Positions 17,501 through 25,780 of a DNA stretch of 35,704 nt are shown here, one piece after another (position 1 is the first letter of the stretch; every line of letters begins with the position of its first letter). The stretch covers positions 1 to 35,704 of the forward strand of contig NZ_JAIQUM010000056.1 in NCBI RefSeq assembly GCF_020075705.1. The letters are read 5' to 3'. The notes beneath the pieces were generated by a model that was not told the origin of the DNA, did no database searches, and was given only the letters and a program-made list of their open reading frames with translations. The stretch comes from Metabacillus rhizolycopersici. GTDB taxonomy: Bacteria > Bacillota > Bacilli > Bacillales > Bacillaceae. The translations under genes and the position numbers were made by a program.

Positions 17501-20235
17501 GTTTTGAAGAAACATTAATCGATTCTATATCCAGTACACTTCAAATTGATCCAGTGATATTAAGACAAATATGTAATTCAACACTTAGAATACTTGGTGA
17601 TCTTTACCGACATGATGGATCAGATTATCCTTTAGATAGCTGGGTCGAGTATAAAAATGCAAAAAGTTCAATTAAGAATTATATCAGTAAGGTATGCGAG
17701 AGATTAGGTCTTCCTTCGAGCGATCATAAAGTAGTTGGAGAAAAAGTCTTACAGATATTAATAAACTCTGGGCATAGTGGTGCGATTATTTCAACAGATA
17801 ATCTTAAAATAAAGGTAGCTGCGGAAGGAGATTCTTATTGGGAATGTCCAAAATGTAAACGACCGCACCTTCATAAGTCCGCCGGCATTTGTACAAATTG
17901 CAATTCAGAACTACAAGATGAACACAAAGGAACGTGCCGTAATTTAATGAAGCGGAACTACTTAGCGCACATGGCAACAGATGAAAGATCGCCTATCCGA
18001 TTACATTCCGAAGAGTTAACTGCTCAAACCGATGATCAGGGAGCAAGACAACGTTTATTCCGAGGAATTTTAATGAATACTGAAGGTAGTAATAATATTA
18101 AGGACGTAGACGAGATTGACATTCTTAGTGTAACGACAACTATGGAAGTGGGTGTGGATATTGGTAGTCTACAATCCGTAATGCTGGCTAATATGCCTCC
18201 AATGCGTTTTAATTACCAACAGAGAGTAGGGCGTGCTGGGAGACGTGGTCAAGCTTTTTCCTATGTATTGACACTTTGCCGTGGAGGAAGAAGCCATGAC
18301 GACCATTATTTTGAGAATCCATCTGCGATAACCGGAGATCCACCACCTGTACCATTTGTTACTATTGAACAGCCGCCAATTATTAAGAGGCTTTTAGTAA
18401 AAGAGTGTTTAAGACAAGCCTTTAGAGAAATTGGTGTACGATGGTGGGATGGACCAAGCGATCCGCCTGACAGTCATGGGGAATTTGGGTATAAATCTAA
18501 CTGGGATAATTATAAAAATAAGATTTATGACTGGCTCCAGTCTAATTCCGAAGCAATTAAAGATATAATCACTTGTTTACTTCCTCCTTGGCATGCTGAG
18601 GAAGATTACGTCAAAAATTATCTGAATTATTTTCAAGCTAATTTAATACAAGAAATCGATGAGTGTTCAGCTAATTCGGAACTAGTAGGGAAAGGCTTGG
18701 CTGAATGCCTTGCGGAAGGTGCTAAATTACCAATGTTTGGCATGCCGACACGTACAAGACTTTTATATCATGGTTTTGATGAATCTAATAATCCATTAAC
18801 AATTGACCGTGATATTGAACTGGCAATCAGTGAATTTGCACCTGGAGCTCAGAAAACAAAAGATAAAGCAATTCATACAGCTATTGGTTTTACTGCCCCA
18901 CTATTGAAGAGAGAAGGGAAATGGCAGCCTGCGGAAGAAGATGCATTGCCACAACAGAGTAGATACCAAATTGCGCACTGTATTAATTGTGGATATATGA
19001 AGGTCGACCAAGACTTAGAAGAATGTTCTAACTGTTCTATTAGCAAGGGGGAGAAATTTAGAGTTTATAACGTAGCTATTCCTCTAGCATTTAGAACTGA
19101 CTTTTCCAAGGGAAGAGATGCTAGAGAAGAAGATAGGGTCATTTCAGGGGCTCCTTCGAGTATTGCGGAAGGAAAACACGTTAATTTTAATAGAGTAAAA
19201 GGAACTAATGTCCAAATATGTTTTAGTAGTGATGGGCGTGTATGGAGGATTAATGATAACGGGAGAAGCTTATTTAAGGGTGGACTTATTACTACTAACC
19301 ATACAAAAACACCTAGTGGGAGTGATAAGAAATATTTCACCTTTAAAGGGCAATGGATTCTAGAGGATTATAAGTACGTCAGTGATCAAGATTTTATTAC
19401 GAATGAATGTATAGGAATTGCTAGTGCGAAAACAACGGACTTATTGCGTATTAAACCTATTTCTGATAATAAGGGATTAAATTTTGACCCTATTAGTGTA
19501 ACTGCAAAAGCATCCTTATATTCTGCAGCGTTTTTACTCCGTTCGGTGGTGGCGGAAAAACTGGATATAGATGCTGATGAAATTGAGATTTCCCAATGTT
19601 TAAGGTCAGATATTGGTGACGGAAGTTTTGTCGGTGAAATTATCCTGAGTGACCGGTTACCAAATGGGGCAGGTTTTGTGCGTTGGCTTGAGAATAACTG
19701 GACAGACGTATTAGAAGGCATCGTTTCCCCAACTGGTAAACAGTCTTTTATAAATTATTTAACTAGCGAAAGACATCAATGCAATACTGCATGCTATAGT
19801 TGCCTTATGAATTATAGAAATATGCAGTATCACGGATTATTGGATTGGCGTTTGGGGCTTGCTTATTTAAGGAGCATGTTCGATTCAGCTTATCAATGTG
19901 GAATTGATGGAGATTTTTCTACGCCTGAATTAAAGGGATGGCTGCAATTAGCGGAAGTGTTAGCTGATCAGTTTTCTTCCTATTTCAACTATGAGACTAC
20001 AAAATGGGCAGGCATTCCTGGAATAAAAGCAGGAAACCGCAAAATCATTATCATACACCCATTATGGAATTTTTCAAATCCTCATGGTGTTCTTGCCGAT
20101 GCAGTTGTAGCTACAGGAGCAGATTTGGATTCGATAGACTTTTTAGACACTTTTAATCTAGTAAGACGTCCAGGGTGGTGCCATGAGGAATTAGGGGGAA
20201 CAGTGGATGAGAAGGATGATCAAGTCTGGTGGTGA
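14521..20235 (+). CDS. Giant DEAD/DEAH-type helicase with DUF1998-type C terminus, DruE-like, 1904 aa
   Basis: Superfamily 2 motifs are clear: a Q-like LPLYTHQ, Walker A SGTGSGKT (118-125), ALILYPMNALVEDQL, DELH (359-362), SSAS, LVVFSDSREDAA (near 780), TTMEVGVDIGSL and QRVGRAGRRGQ (1234-1244). Large insertions separate motif III from IV and IV from V. Cys pairs that probably bind zinc occur at CEQC (600-603), CPCC (733-736), CPKC with CTNC (about 1109-1126) and CINC with CSNC (about 1487-1506). Near 1754-1762 comes CNTACYSCL then MNYRN, the DUF1998 signature. Length and architecture match DruE of Druantia better than the DISARM pair, where helicase (DrmA) and DUF1998 (DrmB) are separate proteins. 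Expected role: ATP-driven DNA translocation in anti-phage defence. The gene is intact and overlaps the nuclease gene by 29 bases. Confidence 0.9.
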   Translation: MASPIEAFEEIQHNFIRYVKTAFGTRYPSLEKEREQLLLSPGVLAQDPWIEPLPRYRSSNKRVKDLTEKDLPYLTFEEIELFKNLVHCGLFNPELPLYTHQARMLKEALSSKHCVITSGTGSGKTESFLLPLFAYLAKEAKKWEATDSPEPHVNDWWKNRDWQNQCDPPGKTSPLTRSYRVPQRSHEKRKSGVRALILYPMNALVEDQLTRLRKALDSDQAKLFYDSHLNGNKFYFGRYNGMTPVAGHEYTKSRNPKRDKIEELAKKMREMDDTSVAALKYAAVETSKNKNEIPFFFPRLDGAEMRSRWDMQDFPPDILITNNSMLSIMMMREVDNGIFEETKKWLKESKENVFHLIIDELHLYRGTSGAEVSYLLKLLLKRLDLKPDHPQLRILASSASLEPENVDSRKFLKDFFGIEGEKFEIIPGTPEQLPKESESFLPYRPFIQFNDEYEENNEIAINNLLSGLGSKLSGASALRKILESDNLKLANTMLNACKIGDKIRAVSIDDFAKKLFGTSIDEQTRKKAVSGLFKARTLCDTPDSSSLPSFRFHWFFRNIEGLWASTNRENIDITRSVGKLFSKPSIIDEKGSRILELLYCEQCGTVFYGGNRLKLQNGKFEMLITSPDIEGIPDRNKKSMVEQRNYEEYAIFWPVIEGEELNKEVRTWNQLKRKKEWGKAKGEWKPASLSTFTGTVELTHVPAVEDPTNNIKGYSFILDSDDTEEFKSLPSICPCCNADYSKRKYLTSPIRGFRTGFSKVSQILSKELFYQLSEISDKKLVVFSDSREDAAQISNGVERNHYKDLFREVVVDELRLATLGESQLLEELEAGECLSPVANRYISAYPMAEQKIRELLEQTKEVPPSAFRRHYDEALAELERIRKKKETLIVSCSELIYPSSTDDCGRIISRLIGLGVNPAGNDIKNQSFWWGQQEHRWTDLFDFEKKKWLSNLPPDTDRFKNQIRDKIRKELCELLFSRLYFGFESSGLGYPIIRFEETLIDSISSTLQIDPVILRQICNSTLRILGDLYRHDGSDYPLDSWVEYKNAKSSIKNYISKVCERLGLPSSDHKVVGEKVLQILINSGHSGAIISTDNLKIKVAAEGDSYWECPKCKRPHLHKSAGICTNCNSELQDEHKGTCRNLMKRNYLAHMATDERSPIRLHSEELTAQTDDQGARQRLFRGILMNTEGSNNIKDVDEIDILSVTTTMEVGVDIGSLQSVMLANMPPMRFNYQQRVGRAGRRGQAFSYVLTLCRGGRSHDDHYFENPSAITGDPPPVPFVTIEQPPIIKRLLVKECLRQAFREIGVRWWDGPSDPPDSHGEFGYKSNWDNYKNKIYDWLQSNSEAIKDIITCLLPPWHAEEDYVKNYLNYFQANLIQEIDECSANSELVGKGLAECLAEGAKLPMFGMPTRTRLLYHGFDESNNPLTIDRDIELAISEFAPGAQKTKDKAIHTAIGFTAPLLKREGKWQPAEEDALPQQSRYQIAHCINCGYMKVDQDLEECSNCSISKGEKFRVYNVAIPLAFRTDFSKGRDAREEDRVISGAPSSIAEGKHVNFNRVKGTNVQICFSSDGRVWRINDNGRSLFKGGLITTNHTKTPSGSDKKYFTFKGQWILEDYKYVSDQDFITNECIGIASAKTTDLLRIKPISDNKGLNFDPISVTAKASLYSAAFLLRSVVAEKLDIDADEIEISQCLRSDIGDGSFVGEIILSDRLPNGAGFVRWLENNWTDVLEGIVSPTGKQSFINYLTSERHQCNTACYSCLMNYRNMQYHGLLDWRLGLAYLRSMFDSAYQCGIDGDFSTPELKGWLQLAEVLADQFSSYFNYETTKWAGIPGIKAGNRKIIIIHPLWNFSNPHGVLADAVVATGADLDSIDFLDTFNLVRRPGWCHEELGGTVDEKDDQVWW

Positions 20236-21322
20236 TTTGCCATCGTCAGTCAGCGTGGGTCCCCTAAAAAGGATTTCACCCAGTCGTTATTTTGGAATGG
20301 TTTGTTGCAGTTTAAGGGAAGTATTGATAACCAATAGGATAGAAAAATTACTCCCATCCTCGCCTAATATCTATTTTGGCATTGCAGCTCATCAATTTCT
20401 TCAGGAGGTTGGGCTAGGAAAAATAACTAAAGTAAAAGACTTTGAGAATGAATGGTTAGCTTCAATAACAGAGGTAGAGAAGCATTTATTAGGGGAAATG
20501 GAGGAATACTTGGTTCCTTTGAGTAAGTCTGTCAGTCGGTATGAACTCAAAAAAAGGTTGTTATTTAAAGAAGCGTCTGGTTTGATAGCCGGTGGGAGAT
20601 TGGAGTTTAAAAATAAATCGACTACAAGAATTGAAAGATGGTTTGAGACTGGTGACAGTATTGTCGGAGGTTATGTAGACAAAATCATATTTACGAATTC
20701 AGGTTATGAAATAATTGATTTTAAGACAGGATCAATTATTGATAATAATAATCTAGAGATTAAAAAGGAATATAAATATCAAATGCTCCTTTATGCGGCA
20801 TTACTTTACGAAAATTTAAATGAGTGGCCATTAGCCCTTAAAATTTACGGTTTTAATGGAGCTATACATTCTATTAAATACAACAAAGATGAATGTATAA
20901 AGGTATTAAATGAAGCAAAAGAAATGTTTTATCAAATTAATGATTTAATTTTAGGGATTGATAATTTTTTTGAATTGCAAAAAAATTTAGCTAATCCAGC
21001 GCCTGAACATTGTCGGTTTTGCGAATTTAGACCAATATGTAATACTTATTGGGAAAAGAGAGAAGCAAGCCCCCATTTAAATTGGAGTCTAGATATTAGA
21101 GGGCAATTCGAAAGCCTGAGGACTTCAGGAAACGGTACCTACTTGTTAAAAATAAGGTCTACTTCAAATAATACTTATAAGGTTAGGGGGTTAAAGCCTA
21201 GTAGGCACCAAATCCCAGAAGGGGGCTTTTTTAGCATCTATAATTTATCCGCCGACACAAATGATAATTGTTTCAGCGAGAAGTTGTTAACAAAGATTTA
21301 TACAAAACAACAAGGCATTTAG
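20207..21322 (+). CDS. RecB/Cas4-like PD-(D/E)XK nuclease with Fe-S cluster signature, 371 aa
   Basis: Starts inside the helicase gene; GGGGGA lies before ATG 20207 (ATG 20216, same frame, is an alternative). RecB-family motifs are all present: FGIAAH (His62), VGGYVD (Asp158), EIIDFKTG (Asp171, Lys173) and YKYQMLLYAA. A Cys near the N terminus (Cys33 or Cys34) plus CRFCEFRPIC near residue 270 gives the one-plus-three Cys pattern of the AddB/Cas4 4Fe-4S cluster. Expected activity: metal-dependent cleavage or end-processing of DNA, coupled to the helicase. The last 90 residues (LLKIRSTSNNTYKVRGLKP) form an extra domain I do not recognise. As far as I recall, canonical Druantia types do not include this nuclease. 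Confidence 0.85.
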   Translation: MRRMIKSGGDLPSSVSVGPLKRISPSRYFGMVCCSLREVLITNRIEKLLPSSPNIYFGIAAHQFLQEVGLGKITKVKDFENEWLASITEVEKHLLGEMEEYLVPLSKSVSRYELKKRLLFKEASGLIAGGRLEFKNKSTTRIERWFETGDSIVGGYVDKIIFTNSGYEIIDFKTGSIIDNNNLEIKKEYKYQMLLYAALLYENLNEWPLALKIYGFNGAIHSIKYNKDECIKVLNEAKEMFYQINDLILGIDNFFELQKNLANPAPEHCRFCEFRPICNTYWEKREASPHLNWSLDIRGQFESLRTSGNGTYLLKIRSTSNNTYKVRGLKPSRHQIPEGGFFSIYNLSADTNDNCFSEKLLTKIYTKQQGI

Positions 21323-21363
21323 AATTTTCTGAAAGAAAATTAAAATTTGACGTTATATGTGAA

Positions 21364-21392
21364 CTCAGCACTTTAAAGTGCTGGGTTTTTTT
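21364..21392 (+). terminator. Strong terminator of the four-gene operon
   Basis: CAGCACTTTAAAGTGCTG is an uninterrupted palindrome, extended by CT/GG and followed by seven T. It lies 42 bases after the nuclease stop and closes the transcription unit. Confidence 0.85.
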
Positions 21393-21570
21393 GTGCTCCG
21401 CAGTCACACAACTTGGATTGTTCAAATCCTCCCGATAATTTTTCACTTTAAAGTCTCGTAGCCGAAGAAGAAATCCTCACTTGAGTAGAGAAGGATGAGG
21501 CTGTCTTTTGTGAGAGGGATCTGAAGGTATACAGGTAAAGTCTAGCCCTGAATGTAAAGAGGTGGCGGTA

Positions 21571-21782
21571 ATGTTTGTATCTTGCGCAAAAAATGAGGAA
21601 GCCTATGCTATTCGTACATCCTATAGGAAAACATATAAAGGAAGAATTGAAGAGAAATTGGAGCTATTTGATGTATTGAAGCAATTTATGGGAAATTTGA
21701 AGTGCCAGATTTCAAATTATTATATGCAGAGTTGAAAGAAAATTATGAAAGCAGAAGTAGAGGAGAAAACGTAACTCCATAA
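21571..21782 (+). pseudogene. Small degraded gene, frameshifted
   Basis: ATG 21571 has GAGGTGG upstream and reads MFVSCAKNEEAYAIRTSYRK, then EEKLELFDVLK. After a one-base shift near 21680 the sense continues as EAIYGKFEVPDFKLLYAELK and ENYESRSRGENVTP, with a stop at 21780-21782. Combined it would be a helical protein of about 70 residues. I do not recognise the family. Confidence 0.45.
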
Positions 21783-22139
21783 GATTGACTTAGAGAGAGT
21801 TTAGAATCAGCATTTCAAGTTCTGCATTGCACCGTGCATACGTTAAACTAGAAGTAGCAAGGGGATGATAATATTCTTTATTTTCAGCAGCATCAATAAA
21901 ACTAATCTCCTCCTTGATGGTTATTAATTTTACATTTTTTTATTATAGTGGTTAAAAGAGCCACATTTTTCAAATCTGAACTTGAAATAGAAACAGGTGA
22001 AGGTTACGAGTTTTCGACTTAACTAAAGACATTCCAACTCCGGCGAACACTCAACATGTAAGAAGCTACTACAGAATTGTTATATAAAAACCAAGATTAT
22101 AATTCTTCTCCAAACTTTACGAATAATGAATATAAATAA
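21783..22139. other. Intergenic stretch, no supported gene
   Basis: AT-rich, with stops in every frame. A weak hairpin GTGG/CCAC followed by T residues lies near 21949-21976. Nothing else is supported. Confidence 0.4.
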
Positions 22140-22186
22140 ATCCCCCTAGATAATATGAAGAAATTTAGAACATTATCTAAGGGGAT
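22140..22186 (-). terminator. Terminator after the second methyltransferase
   Basis: ATCCCCCTAGATAAT (22140-22154) and ATTATCTAAGGGGAT (22172-22186) form a 15-bp stem with one mismatch. On the minus strand it is followed by TTTATTTATA. It lies 33 bases downstream of the minus-strand methyltransferase stop. Confidence 0.75.
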
Positions 22187-22218
22187 AGTTCTTATTAAAA
22201 ATTATTTAGCCCTTAAAT

Positions 22219-23502
22219 CTACCTATCTATAGATTCAAAGAATTCAAGTTGTTGTGAATTTATTCTCTTTTCTATTACTGACTCCATATTTTTTAAACTC
22301 CACTCTGCAATAGGATAGGCTATAGCTCGAGCAAGTTCAACAGGGACTGCATTTCCAATTTGTTTATATATTTTATTTAATCTGCCATTAATACTGATAG
22401 TTTGATTTCCATCCGAAAATTTAAACCAATCAGGGAATGTTTGAATTCGTGCTATTTCTTTTATTGAAAGTCTTCTATGGGACTCTTCACCACCGGGTAA
22501 TTCCCATTTGTCAGGTCCAACTTTTCTCATTGGTTTACCACCTGGGTGTAATGGCGCTTGTCTACCAGAAGCTTGAATTGTGAAGCTTTGTTCGTTCCAT
22601 TGCTTTTTTCGATTGCGGGAGAGGTAAATAGATGAAAAGCTTCCTTCATACCATTCTCCTGGATCTGCTTCTAAATCTCCAATAGCATCCCTTAATGTGA
22701 TATATGGTTTTTGGTTGTCATTATTACCATGTGTAGGAGTAGGAAATTCATATTCAAAGTCAATGTCTTCTCTAACTCCTATAATAAATACACGTTCTCG
22801 AAGTTGTGGCACACCATAGTCCCTTGCGTTAACAAGTTTATATTTAACTTTATATCCGGCAGATTCAAAATCCTGAATAATCTGCTTGATTACTTCACCT
22901 TTTCCTAGTGTTAACATACCTTTAACATTTTCCGCAATAAAAAATGCGGGCTTAGTTTGTATTAAGCAGCGGATAAAGTGGATATACAAAAAATTCCGTT
23001 CATCATCAATTAATCTAGGACCTGCTTCACTAAATCCAGGGCAAGGAAAGCCGCCTAAAACAATATCGCAGTTTGGAAAAACCTTTATTTTTTTAATGTC
23101 CTTTTCTGTTTGCACTACAGAATCTGGAAAGTTAAGTTTATAGGTTTGATTTGCTTCCTTAAACATATCAACTGAGTATATAGTATGAAAAATACTTTCA
23201 TGTCTAAATTTATTTATATTCTCTTGTCTAGATAAGGCAAGATTAGTTTTTTGTTTTCCTATTACTGCGTCTAATCCAGCTAATTCAACGCCAAAATCTA
23301 AACCACCACATCCAGAAAACAAACTCACTAAGTTAATTTTATTAAAATCTCGATCTATTTCTGCCATTTCATCTTCATTAGCCATGGCATGTACCATTTC
23401 TTGTTCATGTTTTATTTTATCTATTAGTAAAAGTTTTACTTTATCAATATCATAATCTTTTAATGGTCGGTATTTCGCTCTACCTCTATCTTCAATCTTC
23501 AT
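22219..23502 (-). CDS. Second DNA (cytosine-5) methyltransferase, now without a working partner nuclease
   Basis: 427 residues from the ATG at 23502, which has GGAGGTG 6 bases before it; the upstream in-frame ATG at 23547 lies inside a palindrome and is less likely. Motifs: FSGCGGLDFG, GGFPCPGFS (Cys154), ENV, QLRERVFIIG and QIGNAVP. The segment between motifs VIII and IX (YEGSFSSIYLSRNRKKQ, SFTIQASGRQAPLHP) is nearly the same as in the methyltransferase at 8714-9961, which predicts the same target. An N-terminal extension of about 55 residues precedes motif I and may have a regulatory role. Divergent from the broken endonuclease gene. It is probably still active, because all motifs are intact. 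Confidence 0.92.
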   Translation of the reverse strand: MKIEDRGRAKYRPLKDYDIDKVKLLLIDKIKHEQEMVHAMANEDEMAEIDRDFNKINLVSLFSGCGGLDFGVELAGLDAVIGKQKTNLALSRQENINKFRHESIFHTIYSVDMFKEANQTYKLNFPDSVVQTEKDIKKIKVFPNCDIVLGGFPCPGFSEAGPRLIDDERNFLYIHFIRCLIQTKPAFFIAENVKGMLTLGKGEVIKQIIQDFESAGYKVKYKLVNARDYGVPQLRERVFIIGVREDIDFEYEFPTPTHGNNDNQKPYITLRDAIGDLEADPGEWYEGSFSSIYLSRNRKKQWNEQSFTIQASGRQAPLHPGGKPMRKVGPDKWELPGGEESHRRLSIKEIARIQTFPDWFKFSDGNQTISINGRLNKIYKQIGNAVPVELARAIAYPIAEWSLKNMESVIEKRINSQQLEFFESIDR

Positions 23503-23521
23503 ACAAGCACCTCCGAGACTC

Positions 23522-23547
23522 TTGATTATTTTAACATTAATAATCAA
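23522..23547. promoter_or_regulatory. Perfect inverted repeat between the second methyltransferase and its nuclease gene
   Basis: TTGATTATT (23522-23530) and AATAATCAA (23539-23547) are exact inverse copies around TTAACATT. The palindrome lies 20 bases upstream of the methyltransferase start, in the divergent promoter region: a good operator candidate for autoregulation by the methyltransferase N terminus or a controller protein. Confidence 0.5.
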
Positions 23548-23623
23548 AAAAGGTCAGTATTTATTATTCTGTGTAATATTTCCCAAAAATGAGTTAAAAT
23601 ATTTTTTAATAGGAGTGAAATTG

Positions 23624-25344
23624 ATGAAAATATCTCGTAGAATTGGCTATCAACATGTAGTTGATGTTTCTGCAGCTTTAAATAACTTTATTAATAGTGA
23701 ACCAATAAATAAATACTCTGAAACAACCAGGGAAACTGTTGATTATATTGTGACGCTCTATCCAAATATTAAAAGCATTATAAATAAATTTGAAACTGAA
23801 AAACCTGATTTTAATCCTGATCTTTGTTGACGTCTTCATAGTAACGAAGAAGTCAAAGTAAACCTTTTCTACATTAAAGGAAATGCTTCTATACAGCCCA
23901 AAAACTTAGGAGCACTAAGTTTCCTTAAAAAATATTTTCTTTCGGAAGAATTACAACTTTATTTTAATGATTTCTTTAAGAATGAATATTACAATTTTTT
24001 GAAATTAGTAGTTGATATAAGGGAAAAGAAAACTACCTATGATAATATACAAGAAATTAAGAAAAAAGTAAAAAGCTACTTCCAAAGTTTACAAATGAGA
24101 TTGAGCCTTTCCGTCAAAGTTTTCTGTTCAACCTGAGAGAGTACTGTTTTCAATTAATGAAAGACGAATTCAATAAAGGGAAACCAGGAATTAGGAATGC
24201 CTTTAAAGTATTATTAATGGATGATAGTACTAATATTATAACCCGATATATTAAAAAGAACAAATGTTTGCGTGCGGAAGAATTTAAAAGTGATATAAAT
24301 TTTAAAAATGGCATTAAGATTTATAAAAAAGGAAATTACTCTATAGGAATCAGATGTGATGAAGAGTCATTACTTTTTAGATTTAAATTTGAGAGTAGTC
24401 CTATTTCCTCAATTAAATTAGCAACAAGTTATGAACAGTTTCCTACTGGAAAAAATATTTTGGAATTTAACAATAGTACCTTATTGAAGTTTGAGGAAAT
24501 CATAAATGGACATAACAAGACAAAATCTCAAAATATTAGTAACGCTGTGGGGAAATGTAATGAAGCCATGGTTTATTATCAAATTCTTAAAACAAAGCCA
24601 GAAATAAATCAAATAGAGCCACAAGAATTTCAAATCATTTTAGAAAAATATTCACCAGTAATATCACATAGTGATTTATTAAATTTAAAAGAGGCCTCAG
24701 AAATTACTATTAAAAAACTATTTGAATACCTTGGAAAGAAATATAGCCAGTATATAATTGATGGTATTCAGTTAGTACCTAATAATTATATTAAAGATAG
24801 ACTTGATACTAGTGATCTAAAGCTAATATTAATAGTTGACAACAAATATATTGAGGAAGCTATATCATTAAAGGCTTTAACAAGAAAAACAAATAAAATT
24901 ACTGCGAAAAATCCTGGAATTGGTCAAATTTTAAGTGAGCAATATTTTGATATTGGATCTCTTACTAAAGTGGTTAATGAGGTAAGAGAGAAGTTTTTAT
25001 ATGAGGTAATTGATCATAAACAAAGTCTAAAAGAAGTATCAGCAGTTTTAGGTCAAAGATTGAGTGAAGCTAACCAGGGACAATTACGTAAAGGTGTTAA
25101 AGCACTTCTTGGTAGTTCAATGATAGTCATTACATTCTATAAACAGAATGATAGCGTTGTTTTGGAACACGGTAATGTTAATAGTATGATTACCGTATTT
25201 CCGAAGTACCCTAGTCCAATACAGACAACTTTAAGATGGAATGATAACCATGAGGAACTATCATTAAGAGTAAAATTTAGTGCGGGACAAGCTAAGGGGT
25301 GGTCTTCATTAAAACTAGCATGTGAATTTAAAGTGAATTTTTAA
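23624..25344 (+). pseudogene. Restriction endonuclease gene, inactivated by a stop codon and a frameshift
   Basis: ATG 23624 has AGGAGTG at good distance. The frame gives 68 residues (MKISRRIGYQHVVDVSAALN onward) to TGA 23828-23830, stays open afterwards (RLHSNEEVKVNLFYIKGNA) to about 24080, then sense continues in the next frame (TNEIEPFRQSFLFNLREY) into an open frame from 24157 to 25344. Repaired, the protein would have about 570 residues, the size I recall for the GGCC endonuclease BsuRI. Near residue 440 is YIEEAISLKALTRK then AKNPGIGQIL, possibly the active-site Lys region. The partner-gene position beside a methyltransferase supports the endonuclease call. The TGA could be a single C-to-T change from CGA. 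Confidence 0.7.
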
Positions 25345-25400
25345 AGCGAATAATTGTTAAAAAGAAATCAACTATTTTTGATTGATAGAAGGGGAAAAGA

Positions 25401-25763
25401 ATGAAATGCATTTTTTGTACAATAAACGAAACCGTACTTGAAAACAAATTAGCCTATGCCTTTTTTGATAAATACCCCGTAAATAAAGGGCACTTACTTA
25501 TCATCCCCAAACGTCATGTTGAGCAATACTTTGATCTCACATTAGAGGAAAGACAAGCAATTGATGATTTACTTTTCAAGGGAAAGGAATTATTGGACCA
25601 ACAGCATCAGCCTGATGGCTATAATATCGGAATTAACTGTGGTGAAGAGGCAGGACAGACGATTTTTCATGTCCATGTTCACTTGATTCCTAGATATAAA
25701 GGGGATATCGATGAGCCACGTGGTGGTGTAAGAGGGGTCATACCAGAAAAAAGAATGTATTAA
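25401..25763 (+). CDS. HIT family hydrolase, copy 1
   Basis: 120 residues with the histidine triad HVHVHLIP near residue 91 and an N-terminal CIFC pair that may bind zinc. The DKYPVNKGHLLIIPKRH stretch is typical of Hint-branch HIT proteins, which hydrolyse nucleotide phosphoramidates or similar substrates. GAAGGGG precedes the ATG. It is the first gene of a three-gene operon (17 bases to the MazG-like gene). A second copy, about 83% identical in protein, lies at 32079-32441 in the same orientation. Confidence 0.92.
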   Translation: MKCIFCTINETVLENKLAYAFFDKYPVNKGHLLIIPKRHVEQYFDLTLEERQAIDDLLFKGKELLDQQHQPDGYNIGINCGEEAGQTIFHVHVHLIPRYKGDIDEPRGGVRGVIPEKRMY

Positions 25764-25780
25764 AGTAGGGAGAGTCATTT

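Noticed and set aside
14521..20235. DISARM interpretation of the giant helicase
   Set aside because: DISARM has separate DrmA helicase and DrmB DUF1998 proteins. Here both regions are in one 1904-residue chain, which fits DruE better.
8714..21322. A single Druantia type II unit including the upstream methyltransferase as DruM
   Set aside because: A terminator, two minus-strand fragments and 1.5 kb separate the methyltransferase from the operon, and it has its own divergent NgoPII-type nuclease. I cannot exclude an ancient link.
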